From an uncultured Veillonella sp. (GTDB lineage: Bacteria > Bacillota > Negativicutes > Veillonellales > Veillonellaceae), in NCBI GenBank assembly GCA_900550175.1, contig URQX01000061.1, forward strand, positions 1 through 9,851: a DNA stretch of 9,851 nucleotides, in the 5' to 3' direction. Below are positions 5,639-9,851 of this stretch, piece after piece (the first letter of the stretch is position 1; each line of letters begins with the position of its first letter). The translations under genes and the position numbers were made by a program. Under the pieces are notes generated by a model. It did not search any database. It saw only the letters and a program-made list of their open reading frames with translations, and was not told the DNA's origin.

Positions 5639-7162
5639 ATGAAACGTTGGTTGTTAGCATGTTTGTCCATGCTATGCATGGTAGCTCTCTTGGTCGGCTG
5701 TGGTAATGATACTGCTAAAGACAGCAAACAAGGGAAGCATATGAATGTTGGTTTGTATTGGTTTGGTGAAACATTAGACCCAACTCACGAGTGGGATGCG
5801 TGGACTTTGACTCGTATCGGCGCTGGTGAAACATTGGCAACGGTAACACCAGATATGAAATTTACTCCACAATTAGCAGACTCCTGGGAAAATGTGGACC
5901 CTACAACATGGAAATTCCACATCCGTGAAAATGTTAAATTCCACAATGGCACTCCAATGACGCCACAAAAGGTAAAAGAGTCCATCGAGTACACAATGAA
6001 ACAAAGTGCTCGTTCTGCAAAAGCTGTTAAGATTGAATCCATCGCAGTAGATGGTCAAAACTTGATTATTAAAACAACAGAACCTAATGGTTCCTTGTTA
6101 TCTAGCTTGACTGAACCAGCTTTCGTTATCATGGATACTGCAGATCTTAAAGATATAGCATCTAAACCAGTTCTTACAGGTCCTTACAAAATCACTTCTT
6201 TCAAAAAAGGTGAAACAATTGAACTTACAGCCTTCGCAGATTACTGGGGCGGCAAACCAGGTCTTGACTCTGTAACTGTAAAAGACATCGAAGACAATAA
6301 CAAACGCGCTATGGCGTTGCAATCTAAAGACGTAGACGTAATTCAAAAAGTGGACTCTGCTAACCGCAGCTTGTTCAAAGACGGTTTCAATATTCAAGAC
6401 GTTGCTGGCGTTCGTGTGTTTATGTTGAAAGCAAACAACACAGAAGCATCTCCATTACATGATAAAGCTGTGCGTTCCGCTATTGCTCATATCATTAACT
6501 ATGATTCCATGGCTAAAATCATTGGTAATGGCTCTACACCAGGGGCGGCACCATTCCCGCCATCTGCCAACTTAGGCTATGATGCGATTGCTAATAAACC
6601 GATGACAGATGTAGCAAAAGCTGACCAAATCTTGACTCAAGCTGGTTACGCCAAGAATGCAAACGGCATGTATGCAAAAGATGGCAAAGAATTAGCGATT
6701 ACTATTGCTATTTGGGGTAAAGACACAAGCTTATACGAAGAAATTCAACAAGAATTGAAACAAGCGGGCATCAATGTAACGCTAAAAAAACTACAAAGTC
6801 CTGAGGAAGTAGATACACTTGGTACAGATAGTTTCGATTTAGTAGAACGCAATGTAGTGACTATGTCTACAAACGATCCTTACTGGTTCCTCAGCTTATT
6901 CTACAAAACTGGTGCGAAAGCAAACGTTGGTGGCTACTCTAACCCTCAAGTAGATGCATTAATCGACCAATTGTCCGTAACATTTGATCAAAACGAACGC
7001 TCTAATATTGCAAAACAAGCGCAACAAATCTTAGTTGATGACGTAGCAGATATCTATTTGTTGTATCCAAGTGCAACGGTTGTATCTACTACAAAAGTTA
7101 AAAATGTACCAGTACATCCAATCGATTACTACTTATTAACAAAGGATTCTACTATTGAATAA
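5639..7162 (+). CDS. ABC transporter substrate-binding lipoprotein (SBP family 5; nickel/peptide/opine type)
   Basis: This 507-residue extracytoplasmic receptor captures the ligand and delivers it to the two permeases. The signal peptide MKRWLLACLSMLCMVALLVGC carries a lipobox (LVGC, 18-21), so Cys21 should be lipidated and the protein membrane-anchored. The mature part is a family 5 solute-binding protein: LYWFGETLDPTHEWD near the start, QLADSWENVDPTTW then KFHIRENVKFHNG at 92-104, TGPYKI from 180, and the YWGGKP segment. The ATG at 5639 is chosen over the in-frame ATG at 5618 because AAAGGAG ends 5 bases upstream and the signal peptide starts there. Homologs of this general type bind nickel chelates, metallophores, haem or peptides, and I cannot separate these by eye. 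The two operator-like sites upstream favour a metal chelate. Its 3' end overlaps the next gene by 8 bases. Confidence 0.88.
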   Translation: MKRWLLACLSMLCMVALLVGCGNDTAKDSKQGKHMNVGLYWFGETLDPTHEWDAWTLTRIGAGETLATVTPDMKFTPQLADSWENVDPTTWKFHIRENVKFHNGTPMTPQKVKESIEYTMKQSARSAKAVKIESIAVDGQNLIIKTTEPNGSLLSSLTEPAFVIMDTADLKDIASKPVLTGPYKITSFKKGETIELTAFADYWGGKPGLDSVTVKDIEDNNKRAMALQSKDVDVIQKVDSANRSLFKDGFNIQDVAGVRVFMLKANNTEASPLHDKAVRSAIAHIINYDSMAKIIGNGSTPGAAPFPPSANLGYDAIANKPMTDVAKADQILTQAGYAKNANGMYAKDGKELAITIAIWGKDTSLYEEIQQELKQAGINVTLKKLQSPEEVDTLGTDSFDLVERNVVTMSTNDPYWFLSLFYKTGAKANVGGYSNPQVDALIDQLSVTFDQNERSNIAKQAQQILVDDVADIYLLYPSATVVSTTKVKNVPVHPIDYYLLTKDSTIE

Positions 7163-7922
7163 ATCTGATTGTATCGTATTTGATAAGGTTACAATTTCAT
7201 ATGGTACGGAGCAAGCGGTACGCGATGTATCCTTCTCCGTGCCCAATGGTGAGGTCTTTGCCATTGTTGGTGAAAGTGGATCTGGTAAATCTACCTTGGT
7301 CCGTGCCGCCTTCGGCATGTTGAAACAAGCTAGTATTAGCGGTCAAATTTTGTTAAACGGTACCGATGTTTCCACCTTAAGTGATGGCGATTGGCGACAA
7401 CTACGGGGCACAAAGATTTCTATGATCTTCCAGAACCCTAGTGCTTATCTAAATCCGTATCGGACTGTAGAAAATCACTTCAAAGATTTGTTCCTTGCTC
7501 ATGGTGAAAGCTACGAAGTCAGTCGTGTTATCAATATGTTACAGCTCGTTCACCTCACTGATGGCGAGCGTATCTTGCAGTCCTATCCATTCCAATTGAG
7601 CGGTGGCATGCAGCAGCGATTAGCAATAGCTTTGAGCCTCATCTTGAAGCCGAGCATCGTATTTGCCGATGAACCAACTAGTGCTCTGGATATGCTCGTG
7701 CAAGCCTCTGTGCTAGACCTTTTAAAAGAGGTAACACAAGCCCTTGGTGCAACAGTTGTTATCGTAACGCATAACATCAAGGCTGCCGGACATATCGCTA
7801 ATAGCATTGGTGTAATGCATAAAGGCCAGCTCGTTGAAGTGGGGGCGACGGAAGATATTATGAACCATCCAAAAGACGAGTATACGTGCGTATTATTAGA
7901 TTCCGTAATGAAAGTGGTGTAG
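7155..7922 (+). CDS. ABC transporter ATP-binding protein, NikD/DppD type
   Basis: This 255-residue cytoplasmic ATPase energises the importer. Walker A is GESGSGKST at 39-47, the Q-loop is Q93 (MIFQNP), the ABC signature is LSGGMQQR at 148-155, Walker B ends D172-E173 (FADEPTSALD), and the switch histidine is H206 (VTHN). All catalytic elements are intact. It is shorter than OppD or DppD (about 330 residues) because it lacks their C-terminal extension with the iron-sulfur/oligopeptide domain, and in this it resembles NikD. The start is TTG at 7155, preceded by AAAGGA (7141-7146, 8 bases away) and overlapping the binding-protein stop by 8 bases. No ATG gives a complete N-terminal strand. Confidence 0.92.
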   Translation: MNKSDCIVFDKVTISYGTEQAVRDVSFSVPNGEVFAIVGESGSGKSTLVRAAFGMLKQASISGQILLNGTDVSTLSDGDWRQLRGTKISMIFQNPSAYLNPYRTVENHFKDLFLAHGESYEVSRVINMLQLVHLTDGERILQSYPFQLSGGMQQRLAIALSLILKPSIVFADEPTSALDMLVQASVLDLLKEVTQALGATVVIVTHNIKAAGHIANSIGVMHKGQLVEVGATEDIMNHPKDEYTCVLLDSVMKVV

Positions 7923-7923
7923 T

Positions 7924-8664
7924 ATGATTCAAGTTGAGCATTTATGTAAACAATATACAAACCACCATCATACGGTTCGTGCTGTTGATGATGTATCTTT
8001 TTCTGTAGCGGAGAATGAACGGGTAGGTATTGCTGGTGGTAGTGGTTCTGGTAAAAGCACACTGCTTAGGATGATTGCCATGCTAGAAAAACCTACATCT
8101 GGCATCTTGCGACTCTTTGGTGAGGACATCCATTCCATTCAAAATCATACAGAAATATATCGCTTTATGCAGATGATGTTCCAAAATCCCTTGGCGGTGA
8201 TTCCACCGAGGATGAACTTAGAAGCATTTCTCTTAGAGCCGTATATCAACTATGGGCTTATGGATATAGCCGCTGCAAAGGAAGATATCCGCCAATGGAT
8301 TAAACATGTTGATCTACCTGAAACTATTGTTCAGAAATATCCTCATGAAGTAAGTGGTGGTCAGCTGCAACGGTTAGTACTGGCAAGGATTATGTTGATG
8401 CATCCAAAACTAGTACTCTTTGATGAACCTACATCAGCCCTTGATGCGGTGAACCAAAAGTTGGTGCTAGACCTATTACAAAAACTACATACGGAACAAC
8501 CCTTCGGCTACGTATTCGTCAGCCATGATATTGGACTTTTACAAGCCGTAACGGACCGAATCATCGTTATGAAAGATGGGCAAATCGTAGAAACCATCGA
8601 ATCGAAACGACTTAAAGAAGCGGTACACCCATATACAAAAGCACTTGTGGAAGCAAGTTTATAA
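7924..8664 (+). CDS. ABC transporter ATP-binding protein, NikE/DppF type
   Basis: This 246-residue second ATPase is the partner of the preceding one and the last gene of the operon. Walker A is GGSGSGKST at 38-46, the Q-loop is Q87 (MMFQNP), the ABC signature is VSGGQLQR at 143-150, Walker B ends D167-E168 (LFDEPTSALD), and the switch histidine is H201 (VSHD). The C-terminus ends HPYTKALVEASL, a family feature. The length is close to NikE (about 268). The ATG lies one base after the upstream stop with only a weak ribosome-binding site (AAAGTGGTG), so translation is probably coupled. A hairpin terminator begins 7 bases after the stop. Confidence 0.93.
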   Translation: MIQVEHLCKQYTNHHHTVRAVDDVSFSVAENERVGIAGGSGSGKSTLLRMIAMLEKPTSGILRLFGEDIHSIQNHTEIYRFMQMMFQNPLAVIPPRMNLEAFLLEPYINYGLMDIAAAKEDIRQWIKHVDLPETIVQKYPHEVSGGQLQRLVLARIMLMHPKLVLFDEPTSALDAVNQKLVLDLLQKLHTEQPFGYVFVSHDIGLLQAVTDRIIVMKDGQIVETIESKRLKEAVHPYTKALVEASL

Positions 8665-8670
8665 AGTAAT

Positions 8671-8743
8671 GCCCCTGTTTGGATATGCTATTTTTACTGG
8701 AGAACCAGTAAAGGTAGTACATATCAATCAGACAGGGGCTTTT
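8671..8743 (+). terminator. Very long hairpin terminator of the ABC operon
   Basis: GCCCCTGTTTG (8671-8681) pairs with CAGACAGGGGC (8729-8739). GATATG (8682-8687) pairs with CATATC (8720-8725), and CTATTTTTACTGG (8688-8700) pairs with CCAGTAAAGGTAG (8705-8717). The loop is AGAA. This gives 30 bp, interrupted only by a TA bulge and an AAT bulge on the 3' side, with three G-U wobbles. T residues follow (8740-8743). It is far longer than a typical terminator stem. Confidence 0.9.
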
Positions 8744-8765
8744 ATTTATCAAACATATGATGTAA

Positions 8766-8796
8766 CGATAAATTGACATATCGCGAAATTACGATA
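8766..8796 (+). promoter_or_regulatory. Three alternating half-sites overlapping the OYE promoter (candidate operator)
   Basis: CGATA (8766-8770), TATCG (8779-8783) and CGATA (8792-8796) repeat with exactly 8 bases between each, a strict 13-bp period in alternating orientation. Each adjacent pair forms an inverted repeat. The array spans the -35 hexamer, the whole spacer and the start of the -10, so a bound protein would block RNA polymerase. The regulator is unknown. Confidence 0.5.
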
Positions 8797-8800
8797 TAAT
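8773..8800 (+). promoter_or_regulatory. Consensus sigma70-type promoter for the OYE gene
   Basis: TTGACA at 8773-8778 and TATAAT at 8795-8800 match consensus at all 12 positions with a 16-base spacer. The predicted start near 8807 leaves a leader of about 56 nt. A fully consensus promoter is usually kept under repression, which agrees with the overlapping half-site array. Confidence 0.88.
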
Positions 8801-8862
8801 TCAGTCATCAGCTAGATGTATATCATATAGTATTCCTATAGTAATAGAAGAAAGAGGCTATA

Positions 8863-9851
8863 ATGGCACAACATAACTTAACAGATACAATTACATTCCG
8901 TCGTGGCTTAACAATTCCTAACCGCATTGCCTTGGCTCCGATGCAAAGTCAATCTGCATTAGAGGGTGGCTATGCAAGTAATGATACGATCCGTTATTAC
9001 AATCATCGTTCTAAGGCCGCAGGCCTATTGATTACTGAGTTCCATTATGTTAGTGAAAGTGGTGGCCCAGCGTACATGCCTGGCTATCCATCTCAAATGG
9101 GCATTTACTCTGATGTTCACTTAGAGGGAGCAAAGAAAATTGCACAAGCTTTAAAGAAAGATGGTAATAAAGCGGTTATGCAGATTCACCACGGTGGTCG
9201 CATGGCGATTGGTCGCTTTATCAATCATCAAGACGTAGTAGCGCCTAGCGACTTACAACGTAAGTTCCCTGTTCGTGCTCTTACTGAAAGTGAAATTGAA
9301 GAGATCATCGCTGATTTTGGTCGCGCTACAAAACGAGCTATTGAAGTGGGCTTTGATGGTGTAGAGATTCACGGTGCTAACCACTATTTATTGCAACAAT
9401 TCTTCTCTGTATTAACAAACCATCGTACAGATACATGGGGCGGCTCTTTAGAAAATCGTATGCGATTCCCATTGGCTGTTGTACGTGAAGTAAAACGGGT
9501 AGTAGAAGAATCGGGTGTGAAGAACTTCATCATTGGCTACCGTTTGAGTCCTGAAGAAATTCATGGTACAGATATTGGCTATACCTATAAAGAATCTCTT
9601 CAATTAGTGGAAGCTATTGTAAAAGAAGATCTAGATTATATCCATTTATCCTTATGGGGTGGCTATGATTCAAAACCAGAACGTGCTGATCAATCCTTTG
9701 GCTCTCTATTCAAAGCTGTTCTAGATAATGAAACTAAACTAATCATCGTAGGCAACATCTTCAGTGAAGAAGCAGCTCGTGATGCGGTAGAAAACTACAC
9801 TGACATCATCGCAGTAGGCCGTGGTACTTTGGTAGATCCTGAATTTGGTCA
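8863..9851 (+). CDS. Old Yellow Enzyme family NADH:flavin oxidoreductase (3' end outside the window)
   Basis: This is a flavin-dependent reductase with a TIM-barrel fold. The first 329 residues are present and the gene is cut by the window edge. Landmarks in order: the FMN-contacting PNRIALAPM (19-27), MQIHHGGR (106-113) where Q107 contacts the flavin, and HGANHYLLQQF starting at 170. In that motif H170 and N173 would hold the substrate carbonyl and Y175 is the expected proton donor. Next come TNHRTDTWGGSLENR, GYRLSPEE (about 228-235) and the FMN phosphate-binding IIVGN and AVGRGTL segments near the end. Family members reduce alpha,beta-unsaturated carbonyls, nitro compounds or related electrophiles with NAD(P)H. 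The single-domain form is about 370-380 residues. A fused FadH/BaiCD-type second domain cannot be excluded because the end is missing. The ATG follows AAAGAGG by 5 bases. Confidence 0.9.
   Translation, partial: MAQHNLTDTITFRRGLTIPNRIALAPMQSQSALEGGYASNDTIRYYNHRSKAAGLLITEFHYVSESGGPAYMPGYPSQMGIYSDVHLEGAKKIAQALKKDGNKAVMQIHHGGRMAIGRFINHQDVVAPSDLQRKFPVRALTESEIEEIIADFGRATKRAIEVGFDGVEIHGANHYLLQQFFSVLTNHRTDTWGGSLENRMRFPLAVVREVKRVVEESGVKNFIIGYRLSPEEIHGTDIGYTYKESLQLVEAIVKEDLDYIHLSLWGGYDSKPERADQSFGSLFKAVLDNETKLIIVGNIFSEEAARDAVENYTDIIAVGRGTLVDPEFG

Noticed and set aside
7583..8062. 159-codon open frame on the - strand across the two ATPase genes
   Set aside because: It lies antisense to two intact ATPase genes with all catalytic motifs, has no ribosome-binding site I can see, and its translation shows no recognisable domain.
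1..9851. CRISPR array, insertion sequence or phage genes
   Set aside because: No regularly spaced direct repeats, transposase or integrase motifs, or target-site duplications were seen on either strand.

Overview
The window is a gene-dense, AT-rich bacterial chromosome segment with every supported gene on the + strand. Strong GGAGG ribosome-binding sites, sigma70-type promoters and Rho-independent terminators point to a Firmicute. The electron-transfer flavoprotein genes, the overall protein style and the roughly 40% GC impression suggest an anaerobic member of the Negativicutes, most likely Veillonella or a close relative. That placement is inferred from memory of such proteins, not from a search.

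Layout. (1) 1-1137: the 3' end of a gene that is probably etfB, then complete etfA (alpha subunit of electron transfer flavoprotein), translationally coupled. (2) 1111-1318: a three-tier nested inverted repeat that begins inside the etfA stop region and can fold the transcript 3' end into a hairpin of about 200 nt. (3) 1401-2210: an extended -10 promoter and a YdfG-type short-chain dehydrogenase. (4) 2287-3588: a promoter overlapped by an inverted repeat, then two tandem paralogous secreted proteins resembling the DUF4367 family. (5) 3589-3819: a 231-nt spacer holding a compact predicted three-way junction, a strong terminator, a Fur-like site and a CsoR/RcnR-style palindrome (ATACCC-N4-GGGTAT). 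(6) 3820-8664: a five-gene operon for a complete ABC importer of the nickel/oligopeptide/opine family, in the order permease, permease, lipoprotein binding protein, ATPase, ATPase. It ends in a very long hairpin terminator. (7) 8766-9851: a consensus promoter (TTGACA-16-TATAAT) overlaid by three alternating CGATA/TATCG half-sites spaced exactly 13 bp apart, driving an Old Yellow Enzyme family flavin oxidoreductase cut by the window end.

How the genes work together. The transporter is a self-contained uptake system: a lipid-anchored receptor delivers ligand to two membrane permeases powered by two ATPases. The two candidate metal-regulator sites upstream favour a metal or metal-chelate cargo over peptides, but this is inference. 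EtfAB would shuttle electrons from flavin dehydrogenases. The SDR and OYE enzymes are stand-alone NAD(P)H/flavin reductases. I see no mobile element genes, CRISPR array, tRNA or rRNA. No clearly new multi-gene system is evident. The most interesting material is non-coding: the nested palindromes, the three-way junction and the operator-like arrays.
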